This document shows, piece after piece, positions 22,747 to 31,312 of a stretch of 57,876 nt of DNA. The stretch's first letter is position 1, and the number at the start of each line of letters is the position of its first letter. The translations under genes and the position numbers were made by a program. The notes beneath the pieces were generated by a model that searched no databases, had not been told where the DNA came from, and was given only the letters and a program-made list of their open reading frames with translations. This DNA comes from a virus: the IMG/VR virus record IMGVR_UViG_3300035195_000696, positions 1-57,876 of that record. One strand, written 5' to 3'.

Positions 22747-23226
22747 ATGGACAGTCTTATTACATTGACAGAGAGTGAATTTGCCTCTTTTGATAGCGTT
22801 GCATACGAAGAATCAAGAGTAAAGGTCGGAAAGTCTAGAGTTCATGGTCGTGGAGTTATGGCTACTGAAACTATTTTAGCCAATGAATTAGTAGAAAGGT
22901 TTCCTCTCGTTCCTCTCGCATTTCGTATTAGGTATCAGGGAGACCCGATGTTGTTGAGTTCAACACTGATCCATACTACTTGTCCTTGTGAAGAATGCAA
23001 ACAGCATGGATGGAAAATGTATATGCAGGGTGGTAATGGAATGTTCTATAATCATCAAGATACTAATAATGCTGTTGTAAGAGTTCATTGGGATATGCTA
23101 TATGTAGAAGTCAAAGCAATAGCTCCAATACCCGCAGGCACAGAAGTCTATATAGACTATGGTAATAATTATCCTTGGGAAGTGTCAGGAATTGAAAAGG
23201 TGACTATAGAAAGTAGCCAGCAATGA
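22747..23226 (+). CDS. SET-domain protein (lysine methyltransferase-like)
   Basis: 159 aa. The SET order is visible: KVGKSRVHGRGVMATETI (the SRVHGRG start), an inserted segment with CPCEECKQHG, GMFYNHQDTNNAVV (the NHxxxxN knot) and AGTEVYIDYGNNYPW (the ELxxDYG motif). SET proteins methylate lysines in proteins using SAM. Free-standing SET proteins occur in some large phages with unknown targets. Its end overlaps GMP reductase by four bases. Confidence 0.8.
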   Translation: MDSLITLTESEFASFDSVAYEESRVKVGKSRVHGRGVMATETILANELVERFPLVPLAFRIRYQGDPMLLSSTLIHTTCPCEECKQHGWKMYMQGGNGMFYNHQDTNNAVVRVHWDMLYVEVKAIAPIPAGTEVYIDYGNNYPWEVSGIEKVTIESSQQ

Positions 23227-24344
23227 AGATAGTTGACGAACTAAAATTAGATTTTGATGATGTATTGATTAAACCTAAGAGGTCTAGCCTCAGTACTCGT
23301 TCAAATGTGCATCTTAATAGAGATTTTATATTTAGGCATTCACCGAGAAAACTAAGGTGCATACCTCTGATTGCTGCAAACATGGACACCACTGGTAGCA
23401 TGATGATGGCTCGTCAGCTAACTAAAGAAGGTGGACTAGTAGCACTCCACAAACACTACCATCCTGATGAATATATAAACTTCTATATGAAGGCACATTC
23501 ATTAGAATATCCAGCATCACATTCTTTTTTCTCTATCGGCACAAAAGATAAAGATATGCTAAGATTAGTCAAAGTATTTGAAGCCCTCGACGAATATCCA
23601 AATATTTGTGTAGATGTTGCAAACGGCTATAGCGAAGGTTTCGTGCAAAAGCTAGCAGAAATCAGACAACAATACCCAAAAAGTATTATCATGGCTGGCA
23701 ACGTAGTGTCTCCAGAAATGACAGAAGAATTAATACTACATGGTAAAGTTGATATAGTTAAAATAGGTATAGGATCAGGCAGCGTCTGTACAACTAGACT
23801 AAAAACTGGCGTTGGATATCCTCAACTATCAGCAGTAATGGAATGTGCTGCTGCTGCACATGGGCTAGGTGGTCATGTTTGTAGTGACGGAGGCTGCAAA
23901 ACTCCTGCTGATGTATGCAAGGCATTTGGTGCTAACAGTGATTTTGTAATGTTGGGTAGTATGCTTGCAGGCACAGACTGCTGTGAAGGCAAATGGAATC
24001 TTGAATACTTTCAGAAGACCATTAAAGATAACAAAATAACAGAAGAGTGGGTCAGTGAAGACCCCGGCTTTGAAACTAAGACAAGAAAAAAGAGTCTTGT
24101 TTTCTATGGCATGAGTAGCAAAACGGCACAGGATAAGCACAACGGAGGTTTATCAGCCTACAGAACCAGCGAAGGTAGGACTGTAGTAATACCTTACAAA
24201 GGCAGCACAGAAGAAGTGATGTCGGATATTTGTGGAGGTCTAAGAAGTTGCGGAACATACATAGGTGCAGATTGCATTAAAGATTTTGGAAAGAAGACGA
24301 TTTTTATTAAGGTTAAAAATACTCATAACAGGATATACGAATGA
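23223..24344 (+). CDS. guaC: GMP reductase
   Basis: 373 aa, close to E. coli GuaC (347). It starts ELKLDFDDVLIKPKRSSL, has IPLIAANMDTTG, ICVDVANGYSEGFVQK and IVKIGIGSGSVCTTRLKTG with the catalytic cysteine and threonine, then VCSDGGCKTPADVCKAFG, LFYGM-type FYGMSSKTA and the ending KNTHNRIYE, matching GuaC rather than IMP dehydrogenase (no CBS domains). GuaC turns GMP into IMP with NADPH, allowing guanine nucleotides to feed adenine synthesis. In an AT-rich phage this could shift the purine balance. The gene looks intact and is coupled to the SET gene. Confidence 0.93.
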   Translation: MKIVDELKLDFDDVLIKPKRSSLSTRSNVHLNRDFIFRHSPRKLRCIPLIAANMDTTGSMMMARQLTKEGGLVALHKHYHPDEYINFYMKAHSLEYPASHSFFSIGTKDKDMLRLVKVFEALDEYPNICVDVANGYSEGFVQKLAEIRQQYPKSIIMAGNVVSPEMTEELILHGKVDIVKIGIGSGSVCTTRLKTGVGYPQLSAVMECAAAAHGLGGHVCSDGGCKTPADVCKAFGANSDFVMLGSMLAGTDCCEGKWNLEYFQKTIKDNKITEEWVSEDPGFETKTRKKSLVFYGMSSKTAQDKHNGGLSAYRTSEGRTVVIPYKGSTEEVMSDICGGLRSCGTYIGADCIKDFGKKTIFIKVKNTHNRIYE

Positions 24345-25402
24345 ACATACATATAAATTCACCTATCGGTGGCACTGGATACGGCGTTGCTAGTTTTAAT
24401 ATCTTGAAAGGTCTATCACAACTACCAGAAACAAATGTCTCACTATCTGTAATAGGTAGCCCTCATTTAGATAATCAAAACGATGTTGAGTATGTACAAG
24501 AAGCACTTAATAATTCTGTCTCTGTAGATTATAAAGCAGCTACATTAAAGATATGGCATCAATTTGATTTGCTTAATAGGCCGGGAAGAGGCAAGTACTT
24601 TGCATTGCCATTTTACGAAGTTGATACCTTAGACGAGAGAGAAAAGCATCACCTCGGTTTTCCTGATCATCTTATTGTTTCTTCTAAGTGGGCTAAAGGA
24701 GTCCTAAAAGAAAATGGTATTAAAAAACGTGCTACTGTCGTACCAATGGGAGTAGATAGTGTCATGTTTAGTCCTCAAGAAGTAACTATAAATAAGCCTA
24801 ACTATATATTTTTAACAGTAGGGAAATGGGAAGTAAGGAAAGGACATGACGTAATACTAGAATGCTTTAACAAGGCGTTCAAAGAAACCGACAATGTAGA
24901 ATTATGGATGGCAACATCCAATCCGTTTCTGAATCAAGAGGAAGTGGGCAAGTGGACTAATTTAGTAGAGTCATCACCTCTCAAGAATAAAATTAGGCTA
25001 TTCCCAAGATTTCCAACACATGAAAAGATAGCAGAACTGATGTCGTATTCTGACTGTGGACTGTATCCATCTAGAGGAGAAGGATGGAATTTAGAACTGC
25101 TGGAACATATGGCTATGAACAAGCCAGTGATAGCAACTAATTGGTCGGCACACGAAGAGTTTTGTACTAAGAAAAATTCAAGACTCATAGACGTTACTGA
25201 AAAAGAACTAGCATATGATGGAAAATGGTTTTTTGGTAAGAGTAGTTGGGGAAAAATCGGTCAAAATCAAAAAGACCAACTCATTAGCCATATGCAAGAG
25301 GTTTATAATACAGGCATAAAAACCAACCCAGCAGGCGTTGAGACAGCCAAGAAGTTTTCATGGAAAAATACTGCTGAAAATCTTTTAAGGTGTATGTCGT
25401 AA
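24341..25402 (+). CDS. GT4-type glycosyltransferase
   Basis: 353 aa. N-terminal domain starts MNIHINSPIGGTGYGVASFN; the linker region has VVPMGVDSVMFSP, and the C-terminal nucleotide-sugar domain has LTVGKWEVRKGHDVILECF, PRFPTHEKIAELMSYSDCGL and PSRGEGWNLELLEHMAMNKP (the E-x7-E motif). It is a GT-B retaining enzyme of family 4. ATGA overlap with guaC. Donor and acceptor are not evident; it may glycosylate virion proteins, DNA or host surface. Confidence 0.88.
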   Translation: MNIHINSPIGGTGYGVASFNILKGLSQLPETNVSLSVIGSPHLDNQNDVEYVQEALNNSVSVDYKAATLKIWHQFDLLNRPGRGKYFALPFYEVDTLDEREKHHLGFPDHLIVSSKWAKGVLKENGIKKRATVVPMGVDSVMFSPQEVTINKPNYIFLTVGKWEVRKGHDVILECFNKAFKETDNVELWMATSNPFLNQEEVGKWTNLVESSPLKNKIRLFPRFPTHEKIAELMSYSDCGLYPSRGEGWNLELLEHMAMNKPVIATNWSAHEEFCTKKNSRLIDVTEKELAYDGKWFFGKSSWGKIGQNQKDQLISHMQEVYNTGIKTNPAGVETAKKFSWKNTAENLLRCMS

Positions 25403-25436
25403 ATAAGACCAAAATATAAAACAATAGGGAATAACC

Positions 25437-25931
25437 ATGCCTTCACCAAAAATAAAACCCGGAGAAAGTAAACAAGCGTTTGTCAAAAGATGCATGGCTG
25501 ACCCTACATTGAAAAAGGAAAATCCAGAACCAAATAAGCGTCTTCCTATATGTCTAGCAGCATGGGAAGATAGCCTTTCTCTATTGGAGAGAGTGACCAA
25601 CAACTTAATAAAGCCAGATTGTTTTGAAGATTTTTTTGATCCAGAAAATTTAAACTGGGACGAGGAAGAAAATGATTTTACTGATGCTGCTGAATATCAA
25701 GGCAGAAAAGTACAGCTAGGTAAACCTTTCTTAACTCCTGATGGGCCTAAGAAGCGTAGCGTATACGTAAAAAACGACAAAGGTAATGTCGTCAAGGTCA
25801 ATTTCGGAGACCCTAATATGAAGATCAAAAAAAGCGATCCTGCAAGACGCAAATCGTTCAGAGCAAGACATAATTGTAGCAGTCCCGGCCCACGCTGGAA
25901 AGCACGATACTGGAGTTGTAGAGCATGGTGA
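25437..25931 (+). CDS. conserved phage protein with RCM/CRAW motifs
   Basis: 164 aa. N-terminal GESKQAFVKRCMADP, then PICLAAWED, is a motif often fused to phage capsid-maturation or virion proteins; the C-terminal GPKKRSVYVKNDKGNVVKVN, FGDPNM and RHNCSSPGPRWKARYWSCRA stretch is another phage-restricted module. An acidic linker joins them. Most likely a virion-assembly component; precise role unknown. Confidence 0.65.
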   Translation: MPSPKIKPGESKQAFVKRCMADPTLKKENPEPNKRLPICLAAWEDSLSLLERVTNNLIKPDCFEDFFDPENLNWDEEENDFTDAAEYQGRKVQLGKPFLTPDGPKKRSVYVKNDKGNVVKVNFGDPNMKIKKSDPARRKSFRARHNCSSPGPRWKARYWSCRAW

Positions 25932-25957
25932 TTTTCCTCAAACCCGTTTGGTAAATT

Positions 25958-26659
25958 ATGGATTTAATAAATGCTGTTAGAAAAAATTTAAACAAAGCGA
26001 AAGACATTGATGATATTCGCTATATTTCTGGTTATGATTATAATCAGTCTGTACATCGTCATATAACTTTCCCAGAATTAAAAGGCTTGGATTTATTTTC
26101 CATTATTCCTGAACCATACAAAAACTCTAGCAAAGAAACTGAAGCCGAGTTGAGAGAGGTAGTTTCTAACACAAAAGCATTATCCAAGTCTGATAAACTT
26201 AAAGAATTTACTACAAAAGTTGACAAAGAACCATTGTTTATTTATCAGCCAGTTTTAGACAGACTAGGTATCAGGTTTCCAGAAGGTAAATTTTTGTCGC
26301 TGTATTATAATTCAGTATACGACATTCTTGACCACTTGAAACATTACTATAACAGACCTAGACCTACACAGTTAATGAAATATTATGACATGGAAATCCC
26401 TGTTATGGTAACTAGTACTCACCAAACACCAGCATATCCTAGTGGTCACACCGCTTACGCTGCTCTGGCTAGTGCCGTTTTATCTGACAGGTATCCAGAA
26501 CATACTAAAATATTTAATGACCTTGCAGATCAGGTCGGAATGGCTAGACAATATCAGGGAGTACACTATCCTTCGGATAGTTCTGCTTCTATTAAATTGA
26601 TCAAAGCTATTTATCCTAAATTAAAAGAATATTACGAGGAGCAAACTAATGAATTATAA
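25958..26659 (+). CDS. PAP2/vanadium-haloperoxidase-fold phosphatase
   Basis: 233 aa, soluble with no membrane helices. The three acid-phosphatase motifs are present: YNRPRP (motif 1), AYPSGHTAYA (motif 2, catalytic His) and ARQYQGVHYPSDS (motif 3). Soluble PAP2 proteins of this kind occur in large phages near structural genes; substrates are unknown. It overlaps the next gene by 11 bases. Confidence 0.82.
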   Translation: MDLINAVRKNLNKAKDIDDIRYISGYDYNQSVHRHITFPELKGLDLFSIIPEPYKNSSKETEAELREVVSNTKALSKSDKLKEFTTKVDKEPLFIYQPVLDRLGIRFPEGKFLSLYYNSVYDILDHLKHYYNRPRPTQLMKYYDMEIPVMVTSTHQTPAYPSGHTAYAALASAVLSDRYPEHTKIFNDLADQVGMARQYQGVHYPSDSSASIKLIKAIYPKLKEYYEEQTNEL

Positions 26660-27308
26660 GAAGATGTTCGCATGTATGCAAGACTCTATCCAAAATACGA
26701 ACGAAGACAAGACAGCTTTTGCTGTAGGAGACAGAGTAAAGAATGTAAACCCTGAATGTATACACTACGGTAGTCGTGGCACAGTAATAGGAGTTTCATA
26801 TCTCCCTAATGAAATGGGTAAAGTTGTCACATACGAAGCAAGTAATACAGGAGATAATTGGACTATTGGACAACCCATAACAAAAACAGAAGTACAACTT
26901 GAACATGACAACCCCAACTTAGCTAGCGAAAATGAATATAAAGAAGATTTTATTCAGATGAATATTGGTTCATTAAATGCTATTATGTCTAAATCCCAAG
27001 AAATAATTAAGGCTCTAAGTCAAGAAAATGTAAAAGAGAACTTGACAGAAGCATGGTTACAGGGTAAAATAGCTATAACGGAAGACTACATGAAAACTAT
27101 TCATGATTTTGTAATGTACAATCCGTCAGATGACGATACTACAGAAGGGGCAGACCGTCCCGGTTTGTGGGAAAACATTCGACGTAAGAAAGAAAGAGAA
27201 GGCAAAAACTATCGACCTGCCAAACCGGGAGACCCAGATAGGCCAACTAAAGATGCTCTGAAGAAGTCGCAGACTCCTTCGGAAGATAAGAAGAAGAAGA
27301 AGAAGTAA
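26649..27308 (+). CDS. conserved phage protein with C-terminal GLWENIRRKK module
   Basis: 219 aa. A beta-barrel-like N-terminal part (FAVGDRVKNVNPECIHYGSR, GTVIGVSYLP) resembles KOW/SH3 domains; a helical middle (LNAIMSKSQEIIKALSQ) follows; the C-terminus has RPGLWENIRRKKEREG and KPGDPDRP, a tail signature found in many phage structural proteins. It ends in six lysines. Probably a virion or scaffold component. Confidence 0.6.
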   Translation: MNYKKMFACMQDSIQNTNEDKTAFAVGDRVKNVNPECIHYGSRGTVIGVSYLPNEMGKVVTYEASNTGDNWTIGQPITKTEVQLEHDNPNLASENEYKEDFIQMNIGSLNAIMSKSQEIIKALSQENVKENLTEAWLQGKIAITEDYMKTIHDFVMYNPSDDDTTEGADRPGLWENIRRKKEREGKNYRPAKPGDPDRPTKDALKKSQTPSEDKKKKKK

Positions 27309-27357
27309 ATAACAGTTTTAGATTTTGGACGACTAACTTTTAGGAAAGAGGATGATT

Positions 27358-27942
27358 ATGGAAAAATACGAGAATCTCAGTGTGTACTTAGGTCTTGCTA
27401 AAAAGACTATTTCTAAATTTGCTCCGCAGTTTTATTCAGGTTTACGAATGGAACTGCTGAACAATGACGATGCAGTATCGGACGTTGCTCATGCTATCAT
27501 GCAAGCGGATTGGAAATGGGACGCTAACCGTAAAGGCCATGAAGGTAGAAGTAAGAGTAGATACTCATACAGAAACCAGTGTGCTATCTGGGCTATAAAG
27601 ACTTATATTAGTCAAAAGTATAAGAAGAAGAATTGTAACCTGTCTTTAGATAGTGTCATTACAGACGACGAAGGCAGTACATTCGCACAGTCTCTACATG
27701 ATAATAGTTCTAGTGACCCCTATGTATTGGTGTCAGAAAAAGAACAGTCAGATAATTTGAAGTCAATTATAAACCGTTTGATTTCTTCTGACCTGTTGAC
27801 AGACAAGCAGCGTCAGCAAATTAAGATGTATTACTTTGAAGATAAAACCTTGTTAGAGATAGGTAATATATTTGGTGTTACTAGGGAGGCTATTCGTCAG
27901 AACATTCAGAAAGGAATAAAGAGGATCAGGGCTTATGTTTAA
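27358..27942 (+). CDS. small sigma-70-family RNA polymerase sigma factor
   Basis: 194 aa; ATG 27358 is taken because GGAAAGAGG (27343-27351) abuts the ATG at 27352. Region 2-like SRYSYRNQCAIWAIKTYISQ follows a helical start, and region 4 is clear at the end: LTDKQRQQIKMYYFEDKTLL, EIGNIFGVTREAIRQNIQKG. Regions 1 and 3 are absent or short. It could redirect host polymerase to later phage genes; it sits just ahead of the protease and virion-type genes, which supports that. Confidence 0.82.
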   Translation: MEKYENLSVYLGLAKKTISKFAPQFYSGLRMELLNNDDAVSDVAHAIMQADWKWDANRKGHEGRSKSRYSYRNQCAIWAIKTYISQKYKKKNCNLSLDSVITDDEGSTFAQSLHDNSSSDPYVLVSEKEQSDNLKSIINRLISSDLLTDKQRQQIKMYYFEDKTLLEIGNIFGVTREAIRQNIQKGIKRIRAYV

Positions 27943-28288
27943 GGTTGAACTAAAGGCAGTTGCAAGTACTTTAAATACTGATGAATTACAACAGTACTTT
28001 TTGTCAGACGGCACTTCTAACTTCTTTTCTCCAATGACTTATACGCTACAAGAGTCAGATGTAAACTTAAAATTTGCTCTGGCTAAGTGCGTATCGGATA
28101 AGTTGGATATAGATAGTAGTCAACTTCATTCATCATTTTGCGGATTAAATAAAATAGAAAACTGTATAGAAATAATATTCTATATTAAACTATCTACTGA
28201 TTTTAATCCACCAGAAAAATATTACTTAATACCAAAGTCAATAGCAAGGGAGTCAGAATATGTTAGAAAAGTTGAAGTCTTTATTTAG
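27935..28288 (+). CDS. 117-aa hypothetical protein
   Basis: Overlaps the sigma gene by eight bases. Alpha/beta pattern with LNTDELQQYFLSDG and IEIIFYIKLSTDFNPPEKYY. No signal, membrane span or known motif. It overlaps the next gene by 29 bases. Confidence 0.55.
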   Translation: MFKVELKAVASTLNTDELQQYFLSDGTSNFFSPMTYTLQESDVNLKFALAKCVSDKLDIDSSQLHSSFCGLNKIENCIEIIFYIKLSTDFNPPEKYYLIPKSIARESEYVRKVEVFI

Positions 28289-28652
28289 CAGGAAAAGAGT
28301 TCTGAGTGAAGATGATATCAGGCTTGCCAAAAAAATGGCTAGTTTTACAATTAGTGTAAACGTAGACAATACTACAGACCTAGTATATGATTGGCCTGAT
28401 TGGACCCCAGACAATCAAGCGTCAGCAAAATTAGTCGCTACTAGCTTGGCCCAAGCCTTATTTACATTAACGAATGGGGCTTTAAGCAAAGATATGGTAG
28501 ATACTTTAATTAGCTATGAATGCTTCAATACTACAGATCAGATGTTTGTAGATACTACTGTGGCAACTTGGGCAAATATGGACAATATGATGAGAGATCA
28601 ATTAAAAGGTCAAAATACTCCTCTTATAAAACCCAGAGAAGCCTTCAAATAA
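28260..28652 (+). CDS. 130-aa hypothetical protein
   Basis: Starts at 28260 behind AGGGAG. A basic start (EKLKSLFSRKRVL), a middle with VYDWPDWTPDNQASAKLVAT and a helical end (MVDTLISYECF, WANMDNMMRDQL). No family recognised. A promoter begins two bases after its stop. Confidence 0.55.
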   Translation: MLEKLKSLFSRKRVLSEDDIRLAKKMASFTISVNVDNTTDLVYDWPDWTPDNQASAKLVATSLAQALFTLTNGALSKDMVDTLISYECFNTTDQMFVDTTVATWANMDNMMRDQLKGQNTPLIKPREAFK

Positions 28653-28654
28653 GG

Positions 28655-28682
28655 TTGACCTCACGCATCTTGCGTCTATAAT
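28655..28682 (+). promoter_or_regulatory. sigma-70-type promoter, TTGACC-N16-TATAAT
   Basis: TTGACC (28655-28660) and TATAAT (28677-28682) with a 16-bp spacer, 33 bases before the start at 28716; drives the ClpP-like gene operon. Confidence 0.75.
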
Positions 28683-28715
28683 AATAAGTACACATATATA
28701 ACCCAGAGACCCCTT

Positions 28716-29237
28716 ATGAATAATCACAAATTAGTATGGGAGAAGTGGCGTGATCCTTTTGGAGATGACGATCTCAAAGAAGAGATCATGGACAATCAGC
28801 AATATGCTGAAGAACAATTTTTAGAAGAAATAGGACTTGAGTCTTTTGAGCATTTCCGTAAGCACTTAGAAGAGGCTGCTGAAAATGACGAGGAAGAAGA
28901 AGTTGAAGAACCAGATATGCCTAAAGATACTTTTTCTCCTGCTCCAATAAAAGCAATAAATACTCCTATGGGAATTATACCTTATGCAGAACAAACTGCG
29001 TCAGGTAAAATTTTTAATTTTTGGGTAGGGCATACAAACTTCAACATCACTGAACCAATAGCAAGTATAATAGAATATTGTGCTGGTACAGAATGCTTGG
29101 ATGTGTTTACACGTTATCGTTTCAGGGTAGGAATAGGTAAGCTGTTTACCGAACGAGATGTCATGGCAGATATCAACAATAGAGTTTTAGCATACCTAGA
29201 GAGTAAAGAGGTGGACGTTAAAAATGGTGGTAAATAA
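28716..29237 (+). CDS. conserved phage hypothetical protein
   Basis: 173 aa. An acidic N-terminal half precedes a conserved-looking module: NTPMGIIPYAEQTASGKIFN, FWVGHTNFNIT and LDVFTRYRFRVGIGKLF. This module recurs in marine phage proteins of unknown function. Overlaps the ClpP-like gene by 14 bases, suggesting joint action. Confidence 0.6.
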   Translation: MNNHKLVWEKWRDPFGDDDLKEEIMDNQQYAEEQFLEEIGLESFEHFRKHLEEAAENDEEEEVEEPDMPKDTFSPAPIKAINTPMGIIPYAEQTASGKIFNFWVGHTNFNITEPIASIIEYCAGTECLDVFTRYRFRVGIGKLFTERDVMADINNRVLAYLESKEVDVKNGGK

Positions 29238-29907
29238 TAATGACCATGAGATAAGTACTCTACATAATTATAATATAGACATAAGAAACCGTGAAGTATT
29301 TTTACATTCTCCTACAGACTATGACGAGGAAAGTGGAGTTGAATACAGGTCTGCTATTACATTTGAAAAGAATGTACGGCACCTTAACCATCTTTCATTA
29401 GACCCTATTTTAGTTCACATGCACATTCCCGGTGGTGATTGGCAAGACTGTATGGCTATATATGATACAGTAACATACAGTAAAGCACCAATAGCTATTC
29501 TAGCATATGCTAAAGTGGAATCTGCTAGCGGGATACTATTCCAATCCGCACCTCTTAGAGTTATGATGCCTAATGCTAATATGTTAATACATTATGGTTC
29601 TCTGGCTTTAGACGCAGAACACAAAGCGGCGATAGCTACATTCGCTTGGTCGCAAAAAGAATCACAAAAAATGATAAATATATTTACGGATAAATGTATG
29701 GGAAGTCCTTTAGCAGAATCAAAAAAATGGAAAAAAATGATGGTCAAAAGGCACATTGTTTCTCAATTAGATAGCAAGAGCGATTGGATTTTAGACCCAG
29801 AAGAAAGTGTTGACTATGGATTTGCAGATGGTGTACTTGGTAGTAGGAAGTTTCCTAACATAGACACAATAAAATCTGCTCTTAGTAAATCTAAAAAGAA
29901 GAGATAA
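29224..29907 (+). CDS. ClpP-like serine protease
   Basis: 227 aa. The ClpP fold is visible: PILVHMHIPGGDWQDCMAIY, then ILAYAKVESASGILFQSAP with the catalytic serine at residue 100 or 102, MLIHYGSLAL with the catalytic His123, and a C-terminal DPEESVDYGFADGVLG, the usual ClpP ending. An N-terminal extension of about 45 residues is not typical. Phages use ClpP-like enzymes as capsid-maturation proteases; a housekeeping-type role is the alternative. Confidence 0.78.
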   Translation: MVVNNNDHEISTLHNYNIDIRNREVFLHSPTDYDEESGVEYRSAITFEKNVRHLNHLSLDPILVHMHIPGGDWQDCMAIYDTVTYSKAPIAILAYAKVESASGILFQSAPLRVMMPNANMLIHYGSLALDAEHKAAIATFAWSQKESQKMINIFTDKCMGSPLAESKKWKKMMVKRHIVSQLDSKSDWILDPEESVDYGFADGVLGSRKFPNIDTIKSALSKSKKKR

Positions 29908-29911
29908 TAAA

Positions 29912-30586
29912 ATGTGTGAAATAGAATATGCTAATTATGATTTAGGGTCCAATGACTCTGAAGTTAAAGCAGACATAGCAAACATAAAACATTTAAAGCC
30001 AGATATAATATCTGTACTTCCCTACTATATAAAGGGAGTAAAAAATCTAATACCTGACAGTACTAAACTTAGTACAGTAATAGATTATCCGTTTGGTTTG
30101 TCTAGCACGGATTCTCGAATCAACGAAATAGAAACATGTATTAAAAATGGTTGCGATATTATAGAAGTAGTAGCACCTTTAACTATGTGCAGTAATAGGA
30201 AATATGATAAGTTTAGACAGGATATAAACGCCTGTAGAAACATATGCAATCAAAATGCAGTAGAATGTCGCTATATATTAGAATACAGAATTATGAGTGC
30301 AGACCTTATGTACAAGTGTGCTCAAATTCTAGCTGGATTTAACATAGAAACTATCTATGTGTCCACCTCCCATCTTCTAGATTGTATAGCAGATCATATG
30401 CTTGCTTGTATATTGACCAATCAAAAAGTGGCTAATATCGAGATTATGGCTGGCGGTCCAGCATGGACAGATAGACAGCTAGAGATACTTTTCAATAACA
30501 AAAATAAAATTAAAGGATATAAGTGTACAAATCCGTACTCTCTTGAAAAAATAGTCAATTTCTTTTCCACTTCTTCCACAAATTAG
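29912..30586 (+). CDS. DeoC-like TIM-barrel protein lacking the catalytic lysines
   Basis: 224 aa. The barrel pattern follows deoxyribose-phosphate aldolase: IISVLPYYIKG, TVIDYPFGLSSTDSRINEIE, NGCDIIEVVAPLT, IYVSTSHL and IEIMAGGPAWT. In DeoC the Schiff-base lysine lies in a KTSTG strand and a second in KxSGG; here these read YVSTS and IMAGG, with no lysine. It is therefore probably not an aldolase; it may bind a phosphate ligand or be structural. It sits between the ClpP-like gene and the highly expressed 200-aa gene. Confidence 0.6.
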   Translation: MCEIEYANYDLGSNDSEVKADIANIKHLKPDIISVLPYYIKGVKNLIPDSTKLSTVIDYPFGLSSTDSRINEIETCIKNGCDIIEVVAPLTMCSNRKYDKFRQDINACRNICNQNAVECRYILEYRIMSADLMYKCAQILAGFNIETIYVSTSHLLDCIADHMLACILTNQKVANIEIMAGGPAWTDRQLEILFNNKNKIKGYKCTNPYSLEKIVNFFSTSSTN

Positions 30587-30624
30587 CCTTATTTTTATTT
30601 GCTGATTTTTCTCCTTCGTAGGTG

Positions 30625-30641
30625 TATACAATGATTGTATA
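30625..30641. promoter_or_regulatory. 17-bp palindrome, candidate operator
   Basis: TATACAATGATTGTATA is a perfect inverted repeat (8 + 1 + 8) 30 bases before the start of the 200-aa gene. It lies where a promoter is needed (TATACA could act as -10) and may bind a dimeric regulator. Confidence 0.4.
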
Positions 30642-30670
30642 TACAGTTCCTTAACTTCATGGAGAAAATT

Positions 30671-31273
30671 ATGATAGTTACTACAGAAAAGGCAGTCTCA
30701 AGTGAGGCAGTACAGAACAATCACGGTTCTGCTGTTGATCTTGGAAATCCTTTAAATCCCAGCGTTTACCTTCTGGACAATGTTAATTCAGCTTTGCGTC
30801 CTCTACAAAACGGAGTTTTTGCTTCGACTGTTGTAGATGGTGTGAATACTGATAAGGCAGTTGACGCAGGTGAATTTGCTTACAATATGGGTCAAGGCAA
30901 ATCAGAAGGTCATGTCTACAAGATGGTTGCTGCTCGCGTCAGTGACACAATCGGTGGCGTAGCCAATGATTTCTTGACACACATTAATGACGATCCGTCA
31001 TGGATTCGTAACCCAGCAAAGCGTGAGAAAACTTACACTTATCAAATTGCAACAGCAATTCGTGCTGGTCAGTGGAATGCCTATCTAGGTGAGTTTGATC
31101 CAGCGGTCACTGTCTCTGACGATCCATTCTGGTCGCCAGTTGATGGCTCTAGTGCCACTTCAACGGACGTTGCAGCCCAGCCTACGCAGTCCTGTCCCGG
31201 CAAGTTGGTCTATCTTGGCCCCGGTGGTAAACTACCAGTTTCAGAATGTTATGATGCAAAAACCGTATGGTAA
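30671..31273 (+). CDS. 200-aa probable abundant virion protein
   Basis: ATG 30671 with GGAGA upstream; a frame from 30635 lacks a site. No family is recognised. The protein is neutral, Gly/Ala/Val/Asp-rich with few lysines, has no signal or membrane segment and ends in a Gly/Pro-rich tail (KLVYLGPGGKLPVSECYD). It uses more GC-rich codons than its neighbours. It stands alone between an upstream palindromic element and a strong terminator, the arrangement of highly expressed structural genes. A capsid decoration or tail protein is plausible; this is inferred from expression signals only. Confidence 0.65.
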   Translation: MIVTTEKAVSSEAVQNNHGSAVDLGNPLNPSVYLLDNVNSALRPLQNGVFASTVVDGVNTDKAVDAGEFAYNMGQGKSEGHVYKMVAARVSDTIGGVANDFLTHINDDPSWIRNPAKREKTYTYQIATAIRAGQWNAYLGEFDPAVTVSDDPFWSPVDGSSATSTDVAAQPTQSCPGKLVYLGPGGKLPVSECYDAKTVW

Positions 31274-31312
31274 TCTGCATTTTTAATTCTAAATTGTGTA
31301 TTTAATATAGGA

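Noticed and set aside
29912-30586. Functional deoxyribose-phosphate aldolase
   Set aside because: Both lysines needed for catalysis are missing at the expected strands, so only a DeoC-like fold is claimed.
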